Counted from the first letter of the stretch, positions 26,451 to 35,716 are shown. The stretch: DNA of 64,000 nt from Limisphaera sp049537155 (GCF_049537155.1 NZ_JBMVQZ010000016.1:1-64000); one strand, 5' to 3'. Translations and numbers: made by a program. Notes: a model not told the origin generated them from the sequence alone.

Positions 26451-29400
26451 GGCCGGGCTTCTTCCGGAAGCAGCTGCAGGATTCCCTGCAGGGGGATCCG
26501 GATCCAATCCGGTCGGTTGTTCAGTTCGTAGGCCAGTTCGTACACGGCTTTGTTGAGCAGGTAGGCTTCCAGCATGAGGGCCAGGTCTTCTTCGGACGGG
26601 GGCAGCAGTTGAGCGGGCTGGATCTGGTCGAGGTACGCCTGCAGGTAGACCGCGCTGACGGTTTGCACCCAGAACTTCACCCAGGGTTGGTAGCGGGGCC
26701 GCTGCTCCGGCTGGAGGCCACCTCGCTGGATGTGCTCTTCCAGCCCGGCCCATGCGGCGTAGTCGAAGGAACGCAGCATGCCTGCGACATCCCGCAAGGG
26801 CGACCGTTTGATGCGCCGCTCGCTCAGGGCCAGGGCCGGTTCGCCCTCGAAGTCAATGATGACGAAGTCCTTGCCGGTGTAGAGCACCTGACCGAGGTGA
26901 TAGTCGCCGTGACACCGGATCCGGCGCGCCTGAACGCCTTTCTCGTACAAGCGCCGGTACAGTCCGATGATGGCGGGTTCGCGTGCCAGGACCTGCTCGG
27001 CCAGCGGTTGGACTGCGGCGGGCAGGGAGGCCAGCCGGTGCCGGAGCAGCCCCAGGTTTTGCCGGGCCAGGTTTCGCAACGCTTGAAACAGCCCGCGGAG
27101 ATAGTGCGGTGTGAACGATTCCGGCGCGAACGCGGGGTCTTCGGTTTCGGAGGCCAGGACCAGGTGAAGAGCGGCGGTGCGTTCACCCAGGAGCCGGGCC
27201 AGCTCGAGGTAGGTGCCGACGGTCTGACCGACCTCTTCCGATACAGCCAGGCGTATCCAGCGCGGCGGCGGTACGGGCTCGGCCGGTGGTACACGGCCCT
27301 CATGCAGGAAAGTGGCGACGCGATCGAAGTACCGCCCCAGTGCGTCCAGGGTGTGGGACCAGGCGTCGCGTGCACCGGGGATGAACCGGTTCAACGTGGC
27401 CAGGGTGATGCGTTGATTGTCCTGTCGGACGAACTCCAGTGCCCCGGCGAGTTGCTGGGCGTACGGGAATTCGCGGGCGGTGAGGAAGTGTGTGATCTCC
27501 AGGTCCGGGTTCACGCCCACGTCGCCGCGGCGGAAGAGTTTCAGGATGAACTTGTCACCATAGAGTACGGATGAATTGCTCTGCTCAGCGCGGGCGGGTT
27601 GGGGCTCGGGCACGGCGGCACCCTCCAGGAGACGGCGGAACAGGGGCGTGCGCGTGGCGATCAGTTCGCCCCCGGCGGCCCGGATGCGGCTGCGCGAGCC
27701 GATCCACTCGGCCAGTTTCCGGCAGAAGGCGCGATCCACGAGGGCATCGTGGATGACGCCCTGGTCGGAGGTGCGGGTGAGCTGGAGGTCGCACAACACG
27801 GCGGCGGGGTTGTCCCGGAGCAGTTTTTGAGCAACCTCGTTTTGCGCGAAGGTCAGAGGGACCACGTAGAGGTCGGACTCTCCCTGGGCATAGTCCACCT
27901 GAACGAAGCAGAGCAGTGCGGATCCGTGTTCCAGCGGCATTTCCACCCATTCCCGGAGGTGCAGGCCGGTGACGGGCCGGGCCTTGCCACCGAACCACCG
28001 CCGGTGGGGCAACCACTGTTGGAGGGCGGCCTCGAAGCGTGCGCGGTACGTGTCCTCGACGACCCGGGTCCAGCGGTCCGGGACGGCGAGTGCGGGCCGG
28101 ACCGCCCCGGCGGCGGGGGCCTCGGGTCCCGCCAGCCAGGTGAGGACCGCGCTCTTGGGTTCGAGCGAGAACCAGAAAAAGGCGTGGGGGCTCAGGGTCA
28201 GGAAGTAGGGCTTATCCCGGATGACGGGGAATTCCGTGCGGCCGAACAGTTCGACGGGCACGTATCCCCGGAAGGCCGCGAGGTCGAGTTCGACCGCCTG
28301 GACAAACCGCGACAGGTTCGCCACCACCAGGAGGGTCTCATTCTCGTATCGCAGGAGGTAACTGAGGATCTTGCGGTTTTCCGGGTGGAGGAACTCGCAT
28401 TTCCCCTCGCCCAGCGCGCGCCAGCGTTTCCGAAGGGCCAGCAACCGGCGCATCCACCACAGCAGGGAGTGGGGATTGCGCAGTTGGGCCTCCACGTTGA
28501 CGACCTCGTAGTGGTATTCCGGGTCGTAAATGACGGGGAGATACAAGCTCTGCGGGTTGGCGCGGGAGAAGCCGGCGTTTTTGTCCGAGCTCCACTGCAT
28601 GGGGGTGCGGACCCCGTTGCGGTCGCCCAGGAAGATGTTGTCGCCCATGCCGATTTCGTCGCCGTAGTAGAGGACGGGCGTGCCGGGCAGGGAGAGCAGC
28701 AGCGCGTTCAGCAACTCGATTCGTTTGCGGTCGTTGCCCAGGAGCGGGGCGAGGCGTCTGCGGATGCCGAGGTTGAGCCGGGCCTGATTAACATGGGCAT
28801 AGGCCCGGTACATGTAATCGCGCTCCTCGTCGGTGACCATTTCGAGGGTCAACTCGTCATGGTTGCGCAGGAAGAGGGCCCACTGGGCGGTTTCCGGGAT
28901 GGGGGGCGTTTGTTCGAGGATGTCCACGATGGGGGTTCGATCCTCCATGCGCAAGGCCATGAAGAGCCGCGGCATGAGCGGGAAATGAAAGGCCATGTGG
29001 CATTCGTCGCCCCGGCCTTCACCGAAGTAGGCCGCGGCGTCCTCGGGCCACTGGTTGGCCTCGGCCAGGAGCATGCGGCCCTGATATTTTTCGTCCACGT
29101 GGGCGCGCAGCTTCTTGAGAAAGGCGTGGGTCTCCGGCAGGTTCTCACAACTGGTGCCCTCGCGTTCGTAGAGGTACGGCACGGCGTCGAGACGGAGCCC
29201 GTCCACGCCGAGGTCGAGCCAGAAATCCACGACCTTGATGATTTCGCGGTGGACCTCCGGGTTGTCGTAATTGAGGTCGGGCTGGTGCGAGAAGAACCGG
29301 TGCCAGTAGTAGGCGCGTGCGACCGGGTCCCATGCCCAGTTGGAATGTTCCACGTCCTTGAAGATGATGCGGGCCTCCTTGTAACGGTCCGCGGTGTCGC

Positions 29401-29848
29401 TCCAGACGTAAAAGTTGCGCCAGCGCGATCCCGGCGGGGAACGCCGGGCGCGCTGGAACCACGGGTGCTGGTCGGAGGTGTGGTTGAGAACCAATTCGGT
29501 GATGACCCGGAGGCCGCGCCGGTGAGCCTCGCGCAGGAAATGTTTGAAATCGGCGAGGGCGCCGTAGATGGGATGCACCCCGTAATAATCGGCGATGTCG
29601 TATCCGTCATCCTTCAGTGGCGAGGGATAGAACGGCAGGAGCCAGACGGCTGTGACGCCGAGGTCCTTGAGATAGTCGAGTTTCTGCGTCAGCCCCTGGA
29701 AATCCCCGATGCCGTCGCCGTTGCTGTCGTAAAAGGCGCGGACATGGACCTCGTAAATGACACCGCTCTTGTACCAGTAAGGCTCGGACGGGAGCGATTC
29801 GGAGGATACGGTTCGCCTGGCCAAGGCGTTTTTCGGGTTGCTTTTCAC
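26447..29848 (-). CDS. treS: Trehalose synthase-maltokinase fusion (TreS-Mak)
   Basis: The 1133-aa protein joins two enzymes. The N-terminal half is TreS (GH13, about 20-560), which interconverts trehalose and maltose: WYKSGVIYEVHVRAFYDSNG, LVLNHTSDQHPWFQ, GVDGLRLDAVPYLYE, MLLAEANQWPED and FLRNHDELTLEM are intact. The C-terminal half (about 620-1133) is maltokinase/Pep2, with the aminoglycoside phosphotransferase-like catalytic loop CHGDYHLGQVLY and metal-binding VIIDFEGEPA. It would phosphorylate maltose to maltose-1-phosphate for GlgE. The GTG at 29848 overlaps the glgE stop (GTGA), which decides the start; the frame is open upstream inside glgE. Fusion of the two steps is known in other bacteria and favours channelling of maltose. 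Confidence 0.95.
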   Translation of the reverse strand: MKSNPKNALARRTVSSESLPSEPYWYKSGVIYEVHVRAFYDSNGDGIGDFQGLTQKLDYLKDLGVTAVWLLPFYPSPLKDDGYDIADYYGVHPIYGALADFKHFLREAHRRGLRVITELVLNHTSDQHPWFQRARRSPPGSRWRNFYVWSDTADRYKEARIIFKDVEHSNWAWDPVARAYYWHRFFSHQPDLNYDNPEVHREIIKVVDFWLDLGVDGLRLDAVPYLYEREGTSCENLPETHAFLKKLRAHVDEKYQGRMLLAEANQWPEDAAAYFGEGRGDECHMAFHFPLMPRLFMALRMEDRTPIVDILEQTPPIPETAQWALFLRNHDELTLEMVTDEERDYMYRAYAHVNQARLNLGIRRRLAPLLGNDRKRIELLNALLLSLPGTPVLYYGDEIGMGDNIFLGDRNGVRTPMQWSSDKNAGFSRANPQSLYLPVIYDPEYHYEVVNVEAQLRNPHSLLWWMRRLLALRKRWRALGEGKCEFLHPENRKILSYLLRYENETLLVVANLSRFVQAVELDLAAFRGYVPVELFGRTEFPVIRDKPYFLTLSPHAFFWFSLEPKSAVLTWLAGPEAPAAGAVRPALAVPDRWTRVVEDTYRARFEAALQQWLPHRRWFGGKARPVTGLHLREWVEMPLEHGSALLCFVQVDYAQGESDLYVVPLTFAQNEVAQKLLRDNPAAVLCDLQLTRTSDQGVIHDALVDRAFCRKLAEWIGSRSRIRAAGGELIATRTPLFRRLLEGAAVPEPQPARAEQSNSSVLYGDKFILKLFRRGDVGVNPDLEITHFLTAREFPYAQQLAGALEFVRQDNQRITLATLNRFIPGARDAWSHTLDALGRYFDRVATFLHEGRVPPAEPVPPPRWIRLAVSEEVGQTVGTYLELARLLGERTAALHLVLASETEDPAFAPESFTPHYLRGLFQALRNLARQNLGLLRHRLASLPAAVQPLAEQVLAREPAIIGLYRRLYEKGVQARRIRCHGDYHLGQVLYTGKDFVIIDFEGEPALALSERRIKRSPLRDVAGMLRSFDYAAWAGLEEHIQRGGLQPEQRPRYQPWVKFWVQTVSAVYLQAYLDQIQPAQLLPPSEEDLALMLEAYLLNKAVYELAYELNNRPDWIRIPLQGILQLLPEEARP

Positions 29849-31977
29849 ATGAAGTAGTCGAAATCGCGTTCGGCTCGGACGTGCCGGCGCACGCGGAAGA
29901 CGTGGGCGGGCATGAGATGCGGGCGCAATTCCACATAGTTCCGCGAACCCTGCCAGAGGTACCGGTCGCCGGTGAGCAGGTCGTGCACCTGGAAGACCCG
30001 GTCGGGCTGGAGGCCGAGGCTCTCCAGGTTCAGCGTGACCCATCCGCTCTGGACGTGGTGGGGATCCAGGTTCACGACGGTGAGGATGATGTTCTCAAGG
30101 TTGGGCGTGGCCTTGCTGTAGGCGATGATCTGGTCGTTGTCCACCGTGTGAAACTCGAGGGAATCGTTGCTGTGAAGGGCCGGGTTTTCACGGCGGATGC
30201 GGTTCACGTGGGCGATCAGGTCGGTGAGGTTGCCCGGCTGGTCGAGGTTCCAATCCTTGATTTCGTACTTTTCGGAGTCGAGATATTCCTCGCTGCCCGG
30301 TTCGCGGGCCTGGTTCACGCACAGTTCGAACGCCGGGCCGTAGATTCCGTAGCTGGCGCCCAGGGTGGCCGCCAGGATCAGGCGGATGATGAAAGCCGGC
30401 CGGCCTCCGAACTGGAGGTACTGGGTCAGGATGTCCGGTGTGTTGGGCCAGAGATTGGGCCGGAAAAACTCGCGCACCTGGGTGCGGGTCAGTTCCCGGA
30501 AATACTCGGTCAGTTCCCACCTGGTGTTCCGCCACGGAAAGTAGTTGTACGACTGGGAAAAGCCGAGTTTGGCCAGGGCGTACATGAGCTTCGGCCGGGT
30601 GAAGGCTTCCGACAGAAAGATGATCTCCGGATGACGGTCCTTGATCTCGCGGATCAACCATTCCCAGAACCGGAGCGACTTGGTGTGGGGATTGTCCACG
30701 CGGAAGACCCGCACGCCCTGGTCAATCCAGTACTGCACGACGTTTCTGAGTTCCCACCACAGGGAACGCCAGGCGGGGGTCTCGAAGTCCAGGGGGTAGA
30801 TATCCTGATACTTCTTCGGCGGGTTTTCGGCGTATTGGATGGAGCCGTCGGGGCGTTTGCGGAACCATTCCGGGTGCTCGCGCACCCACGGGTGATCCGG
30901 CGAACATTGCCAGGCCAGGTCCATCGCGATTTCGATCCCGTACTCCCGGGCTCGCGTGATGAGCCGCCGGAAATCCTCCAAGGTCCCGAGCTCGGGATGA
31001 ATGGCGGTGTGACCGCCCTCTTCCGATCCGATGGCCCAGGGGCTTCCGGGATCACCCGGCTGGCAGACCGGGTTGTTGTTCCGGCCCTTGCGATAGGTGT
31101 GTCCAATGGGGTGGATGGGCGGGAAATAGAGGACATCGAATCCCATGGCGGCGATGCGCGGCAACTGCGCCTCCACATCACGGAACGTGCCGTGGCGACC
31201 CTTTTTGCCCGGACAGGAACGGGGAAACATCTCGTACCACGCACCCGTACGGGCCAGCACGGGGTCCACGACCACACAGAGCTCCCGTTCGTAGCGCGTG
31301 GCGAAGCGCCGGTCCGGGCACCGTTCCATGACCGCGGCCACTTCGTCGCCGAGGGCCAGTCGGACCCGTTCTTCCAAGGTGGCGGGGTCTTTTTCGGACA
31401 GCCGCGCCGCCCAGGCACGAAGCTGGGCCGCTTCGGCCGGAGCCCGTTCCGCCGCTTCTTCCAAGAGCCGCGCTCCGATCAACAATTCCGCGGAAATGTC
31501 CTGGCCCGCGTTTTTCTTTTTTTCAGTATCCCGGCGCCAGGTTTTGAAATGATCCACCCAGGCTTCCAGACAGTACCAAGCCCTGCCGATCTGCGTGACT
31601 TCGAATTCCGCCCGCCACCGGTCGTTTACCAGCGGAATCATGGGGGTCTCGTGCCATTCGCATTCGCCGGCTTGGCGGTACAGCAGCCGGGCGGACAGGA
31701 CGTCGTGGCCGTCGGCGAAAATGTCCGCCTCCACGACGACCTTTTCTCCGACGACACGTTTGATGGGATAACGTCCAGCATCAATCTCGGGGGCGATACC
31801 CTCGATGATCACGCGAGCGCGGCCGACGCGGTCTTCGGGCATGCCCGGGTGGTCCGTCTCAGGGGGTCGCGATTCCGCGGCCGGCTGCGCGATCGCGGCG
31901 GACTTGCGGGTTCGCGCGATGCGTATGGCCGGTCCGGCCGTTCTTTTCAGCGATGTCTGGGTGCGGTTCTTCTTCAT
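29845..31977 (-). CDS. glgE: Alpha-1,4-glucan:maltose-1-phosphate maltosyltransferase GlgE
   Basis: The 710-aa enzyme extends alpha-glucan by two glucoses per step, using maltose-1-phosphate. Family features are RVIIEGIAPEIDAGRYPIKR at the start of the N-terminal domain, a helical insertion near 145-220, GTYEMFPRS-like AWYEMFPRS, YFPPIHPIGHTYRKG RNN, the nucleophile D428 in VFRVDNPHTKS, EAFTRPK with the acid/base Glu, and PNTPDILTQYLQFGGRPAF. About 45 residues precede the conserved start; M46 is an alternative initiation codon, so the N-terminal extension is uncertain. It is the first gene of the six-gene operon and its stop overlaps treS-mak. A promoter should lie in the 849-nt region upstream. 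Confidence 0.95.
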   Translation of the reverse strand: MKKNRTQTSLKRTAGPAIRIARTRKSAAIAQPAAESRPPETDHPGMPEDRVGRARVIIEGIAPEIDAGRYPIKRVVGEKVVVEADIFADGHDVLSARLLYRQAGECEWHETPMIPLVNDRWRAEFEVTQIGRAWYCLEAWVDHFKTWRRDTEKKKNAGQDISAELLIGARLLEEAAERAPAEAAQLRAWAARLSEKDPATLEERVRLALGDEVAAVMERCPDRRFATRYERELCVVVDPVLARTGAWYEMFPRSCPGKKGRHGTFRDVEAQLPRIAAMGFDVLYFPPIHPIGHTYRKGRNNNPVCQPGDPGSPWAIGSEEGGHTAIHPELGTLEDFRRLITRAREYGIEIAMDLAWQCSPDHPWVREHPEWFRKRPDGSIQYAENPPKKYQDIYPLDFETPAWRSLWWELRNVVQYWIDQGVRVFRVDNPHTKSLRFWEWLIREIKDRHPEIIFLSEAFTRPKLMYALAKLGFSQSYNYFPWRNTRWELTEYFRELTRTQVREFFRPNLWPNTPDILTQYLQFGGRPAFIIRLILAATLGASYGIYGPAFELCVNQAREPGSEEYLDSEKYEIKDWNLDQPGNLTDLIAHVNRIRRENPALHSNDSLEFHTVDNDQIIAYSKATPNLENIILTVVNLDPHHVQSGWVTLNLESLGLQPDRVFQVHDLLTGDRYLWQGSRNYVELRPHLMPAHVFRVRRHVRAERDFDYFM

Positions 31978-32826
31978 TCATGGTACGTGCGATGGGCCGG
32001 GCCGTGGTGGGACCCAGGGAACCCAATTTGTCAGGCCACAGCCCGACGGGGTCGTCCGACCCGTTCACAGATCAGGAAACCGGGCACGCATACCCAGAAG
32101 GGATCCAGGCCGCCGGCGAAGTCGCGCGACGAGCCGTGTTGCACCAAGGCCCTGCAGCAGGCCCTGCACCCCGCCTCGATCCCCAAAGTATACGATCTGG
32201 CTCCGCCCGTTTCGGCGAGGCGGGACAAGGTGTGGCCCGGACACGCGGCCTCCGGCCGCGCAAAAAGCCGCCATACGCATGTTGCTCACCCGAGAAAACC
32301 GCCTGAATGAGTCCGCAGGAGCGAAGTCTGCATCCGGTCTTCAACATCGCACATGATTATGGAGCAGGGTCCTCGACTTGTCCAATCAACAAGCCGGTCC
32401 GCCGCCCGGCAGCTTTTTTCTCACGGACTCCGGCGCCAGCAAGTGCCGGGGTGCTCCGGACTCCCTGTTCGCCAGCCGTGAGAGGACCCTGATGGGACCC
32501 GGCGGTCCGGCACAGGGAAGGAGACCGAAGGACCTGTTCGGGAGCCTGCGCATTCCGGGTGAGGACGGGCACGGGCACAAGCTGCCGGGGTACGGCGCAT
32601 GGAAGGGGGGGCCCCGGGCGTGGCGGCCCAGGCTTGTGCCATGCGGCCCTGCCGCGACGCTGTTCGTGCCGATGGAACTCCCTCCAGACTGCCGTGCTCG
32701 CCGCGCTGCGGACGGATCCGGACTCCGCCGCGGCCCGGCGAAACGGCGCCGTTGTGCGGCCAACGCCGGGTGCTGAGGCTTGCCAACAGGGCCCTCCGGA
32801 TTAACATTCCCGGACGTTTGCGAATC
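31978..32826. other. Divergent intergenic region glgE / E2, no gene seen
   Basis: About 850 bases between the divergent glgE and E2 genes. Translations on both strands are short and without motifs. Promoters for both operons must be here, but no clear -10/-35 pair stands out. No tRNA-like cloverleaf was noticed. The length is unusual for this otherwise compact part of the window. Confidence 0.5.
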
Positions 32827-34191
32827 ATGGACATCAAACTTCCACCTCTGGGAGAAGGTGCCGACAGTGGCGTGGTGGTGAGTGTACTGGTCAAACCGGG
32901 CGACACGGTCAGTCCCGGCCAGCCACTGCTGGAGTTGGAGAACGAAAAGGCAATCGCCACCATTCCGGCCGAGCACGCTGGAACGGTGGTCGAGGTGTGC
33001 GTCAAGCCGGGCGAGAAGGTTTCGGTCGGCCAACGGATCCTGAAGCTTCAAACCGGTGCCGGTGCCGCCCCGGCGGAGGCCGGAGCGTCCAAGCCTGCGG
33101 AAAGCCGCCGGCGCGCGGCGAAACCCGCCGCGCCGCCTCCGGAAGAAGTGGAGGAACCGGCTGAAGAAGGCGCCGCCGCCGGGTTCGAGCACGCAGTGGA
33201 GGTAGAGGAAGAGGAGGAAGAAGAAGCTCCACGGCCCGTGGCAGCGCCGGTGGCACCGCCCTCGGTTCGTCGTCTGGCGCGGGAACTGGGGATTGACCTG
33301 AGCAAGGTTCGCGGAACGGATCCGGGCGGGCGGATCACCCGGCAGGACCTGCGCAACTACATCCAGCGGTTGCAGCGCATCGCGGTGAAGTACAAGCAGG
33401 TCGTGTCGCGGCAGCCCGCGCCGGCGGCCGCTCCTGCCGCGGCTCCTCCAGGGCCTCCTCCTGCCGAACCGGTGGACTTCTCCAAGTGGGGGCCGGTCCG
33501 GCGCGAGCCGCTCACCACGCTGCGCGAAGTCATTGCGCGGCGGATGTGGCAGAGTTGGAACGCCATTCCGCACGTCACCCAGTTTGACGAGGCGGATTTC
33601 ACCCGGATCAACGAGCTGCGCAAGGCGCACGCAGGTGCCTACGAACAGAAGGGGGTCAAACTCACCGTGACACCCTTCATCGTGCGGGCCGTGGTGGAAA
33701 CCCTGCGCAAACATCCGGTGTTCAACAGCAGTCTGGACGAGGTGGCCCGCGAACTGGTGGTCAAGGAGTATTACCACATCGGGCTGGCGGTGGACACCGA
33801 ACATGGCCTGCTGGTGCCCGTGCTGCGGGATGCGGACAAGAAATCGCTGCTGGAGCTGGCCCGGGAAATCGAGTCTCTGGCACAACGCGCGCGGGAGCGC
33901 AAACTGGCGCGGGAAGAGATGCAGGGCGGCAGTTTCACGATCTCCAATCAGGGGGCCATCGGGGGGGGCCATTTCACGCCGATTGTGAACCGCCCGGAGG
34001 TGGCGATCCTCGGGGTGGGTCGGGGCACGGTCAAGCCGGTGGTGCGGGACGGCCAGGTCACGCCCCGGTTGATGGTGCCGCTGGCCGTCAGTTACGACCA
34101 CCGGGTCATAGACGGCGGATCCGCGGCGCGGTTCATCGTGGATCTGGTGCGGGCCCTCGAGGATTTCCCCGAGGACGCCGTCCGGTTGTGA
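32827..34191 (+). CDS. 2-oxoacid dehydrogenase complex E2 (dihydrolipoyl acyltransferase)
   Basis: The 454-aa protein has the standard E2 order: one lipoyl domain (1-80) with lipoylated K41 in ELENEKAIAT, an alanine/proline-rich linker with a run of acidic residues (about 125-140), an E3/E1-binding domain around 145-180 (SVRRLARELGIDLSKVRGTD), a second proline/alanine linker, and the catalytic core ending in SYDHRVIDGGSAARF with active-site H425 and D429. The core carries acyl transfer to CoA. Which 2-oxoacid is used (pyruvate, 2-oxoglutarate or branched-chain) cannot be decided; the conserved NAIPHVTQFDEADFT segment favours an acetyl-type E2. E3 follows after 48 nt. No E1 gene is in the window. 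The ATG at 32827 starts the MDIKLPPLGEGADSG consensus. Confidence 0.9.
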   Translation: MDIKLPPLGEGADSGVVVSVLVKPGDTVSPGQPLLELENEKAIATIPAEHAGTVVEVCVKPGEKVSVGQRILKLQTGAGAAPAEAGASKPAESRRRAAKPAAPPPEEVEEPAEEGAAAGFEHAVEVEEEEEEEAPRPVAAPVAPPSVRRLARELGIDLSKVRGTDPGGRITRQDLRNYIQRLQRIAVKYKQVVSRQPAPAAAPAAAPPGPPPAEPVDFSKWGPVRREPLTTLREVIARRMWQSWNAIPHVTQFDEADFTRINELRKAHAGAYEQKGVKLTVTPFIVRAVVETLRKHPVFNSSLDEVARELVVKEYYHIGLAVDTEHGLLVPVLRDADKKSLLELAREIESLAQRARERKLAREEMQGGSFTISNQGAIGGGHFTPIVNRPEVAILGVGRGTVKPVVRDGQVTPRLMVPLAVSYDHRVIDGGSAARFIVDLVRALEDFPEDAVRL

Positions 34192-34192
34192 C

Positions 34193-34219
34193 GCCGCGAA
34201 AGGCGCGGCCCTTTGAAAC
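34193..34219 (+). repeat. Solitary CRISPR-repeat-like hairpin between E2 and E3 genes
   Basis: Just after the E2 stop the sequence GCCGCGAAAGGCGCGGCCC is followed by TTTGAAAC. Aligned with the array repeat, the part CGAAAG-GCGCGGCCC-xTTGAAxC is preserved with two single-base gaps and few mismatches. Stem GCCGCG (34193-34198) pairs with CGCGGC (34204-34209). It may be a chance likeness of two GC-rich hairpins, a widespread intergenic motif from which the repeat derives, or an orphan repeat. Confidence 0.5.
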
Positions 34220-34239
34220 CCCGGCGAGGGACCAGTTTT

Positions 34240-35658
34240 ATGCAGCCGATCGAGACCGAACTTGTGGTGGTGGGTGCGGGCCCCGGCGGTTATGCGGCGG
34301 CGTTCTATGCCGCCGACCTGGGGAAGAAGGTCATCCTGGTGGAAAAAGACAAGCGCCTGGGCGGGGTGTGCCTCAACGTGGGGTGCATTCCTTCCAAGGC
34401 GTTGCTGCATGCCACGCATCTGATCACCGAGACGCGGGAATCCGCCCATCGCGGCATTGCCTTCGGGCCGCCCTTTGTGGACCTGAACAAATTGCGGGCA
34501 TGGAAGGAGTCCATTTTGGAGAAGCTGGCAGGAGGCGTGGCTTTTCTGGCGCAGAAACGGAACGTGCAGGTCCTGCGCGGGCGCGGCTATTTCGAGGATT
34601 CTCAAACCCTGCGCGTGGAGACCGAGGAGGGTCAGAAATTCATCCGTTATCAAAAAGCCATCGTTGCGACGGGTTCGCTACCGGCCATGCCCAAGGTGTT
34701 CGACCTGGGGAATCCCCGGATCATGACCTCCACGGAGGCGCTCGAAGTGGAGGAGATCCCGCGCCGGCTGCTGGTGGTGGGCGGCGGGTACATCGGGATG
34801 GAGCTGGGCACCGTTTACGCCGCCCTGGGCAGCGAGGTGGTGTTGGTGGAGGCATTGGACAAGGTCCTGGCCGGGGCGGATCCTGATCTTTCGCGTCCGG
34901 TGGTCCAGCGCGCTCAAAAGGCGTTCAAGGAGATTCGACTGCAGGCAAAGGTCGTCAGCATGGCCACGGCGGGCAAACAGATTCGCGCCGTCATCGAGTA
35001 CAACGGGCAGAAGGTGGAGGAGCTCTACGACCGCGTGCTGGTGGCCGTGGGCCGGGTGCCCAACACGCAGGATCTGGGACTGGAAAACACCAAGGTCCAG
35101 TTCACCGACAAGGGGTTCATCAAGGTCAACGAGTACATGCAGACGGACGATCCCCGCATTTACGCCATCGGGGACGTGGTGGGAGGTGCCCTTTTGGCGC
35201 ACAAGGCGCACAAGGAGGCGCGCATCGCCGTCGAAGTGATCAACGGGGAGGAGAGCCGCTTCGAGAACATCGTCATTCCGGCCGTCGTGTTCACCGACCC
35301 CGAACTGGCCTGGTGCGGCCTGACGGAAGCCGAGGCCAAGGAACGCGGCATCCCGCACGAGGTGTCCCGTTTCCCGTGGTCCGCCTCGGGTCGGGCCCTT
35401 TCTTTCGATCGCACCGACGGCATGACCAAGTTGATCGTGGATCCGGAGAGCGACCGCGTGTTGGGCGTGGGGATCGTGGGGCACGGCGCCGGCGAGCTCA
35501 TTGCCGAGGCCACTCTGGCGCTTGAAATGGGTGCCACCGCCGAGGACATCGCCCTCACGGTGCATCCCCATCCGACGCTTTCGGAGACCCTCATGGAGGC
35601 GGCCGAGGCCTATTACGGCTACGCCACCCACACGCTGAGCCGCAAGCGCGCGCTCTGA
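34240..35658 (+). CDS. lpdA: Dihydrolipoyl dehydrogenase (E3)
   Basis: The 472-aa flavoprotein reoxidises the lipoyl arm of E2 with NAD+. It has the FAD loop VVVGAGPGGYAAAFYA, the redox disulfide GVCLNVGCIPSKAL (C44, C49), the NAD loop LLVVGGGYIGMELGTVYAAL, the second FAD motif IYAIGDVVGGALLAHKA, and the C-terminal active-site HPHPTLSETLMEA. The ATG at 34240 is preceded by GCGAGGG about 9 nt upstream and begins the conserved N-terminus; an in-frame TTG at 34213 lies in the repeat-like hairpin and is rejected. It is probably cotranscribed with the E2 gene 48 nt upstream. Confidence 0.95.
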   Translation: MQPIETELVVVGAGPGGYAAAFYAADLGKKVILVEKDKRLGGVCLNVGCIPSKALLHATHLITETRESAHRGIAFGPPFVDLNKLRAWKESILEKLAGGVAFLAQKRNVQVLRGRGYFEDSQTLRVETEEGQKFIRYQKAIVATGSLPAMPKVFDLGNPRIMTSTEALEVEEIPRRLLVVGGGYIGMELGTVYAALGSEVVLVEALDKVLAGADPDLSRPVVQRAQKAFKEIRLQAKVVSMATAGKQIRAVIEYNGQKVEELYDRVLVAVGRVPNTQDLGLENTKVQFTDKGFIKVNEYMQTDDPRIYAIGDVVGGALLAHKAHKEARIAVEVINGEESRFENIVIPAVVFTDPELAWCGLTEAEAKERGIPHEVSRFPWSASGRALSFDRTDGMTKLIVDPESDRVLGVGIVGHGAGELIAEATLALEMGATAEDIALTVHPHPTLSETLMEAAEAYYGYATHTLSRKRAL

Positions 35659-35686
35659 CACCCTGCGCCCGGGGTCGTCAACCACA

Positions 35687-35716
35687 CCGCTCCCGGCAGT
35701 CCGTCGGCCGGAGCGG
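35687..35716 (+). terminator. Hairpin between convergent lpdA and dsbD-like genes
   Basis: CCGCTCCCGGC pairs with GGCCGGAGCGG across a short loop, located between the two convergent stops. It is a candidate bidirectional terminator, without a clear T run. Confidence 0.35.

Noticed and set aside
17464..32310. Several 600-800-aa + strand frames opposite treZ, treY, GH57, treS-mak and glgE
   Set aside because: All mirror well-identified - strand enzymes and have no recognisable domain of their own.
31978..32826. A hidden tRNA or small RNA gene in the 849-nt gap
   Set aside because: No cloverleaf or convincing conserved RNA fold was recognised by eye.
34213..34215. TTG as the lpdA start
   Set aside because: It lies inside the repeat-like hairpin, while the ATG at 34240 has a purine-rich site in front and begins the conserved sequence.
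32386..34653. 755-aa - strand frame opposite the E2 gene
   Set aside because: It is antisense to a clear lipoyl-domain E2 and shows no motif.
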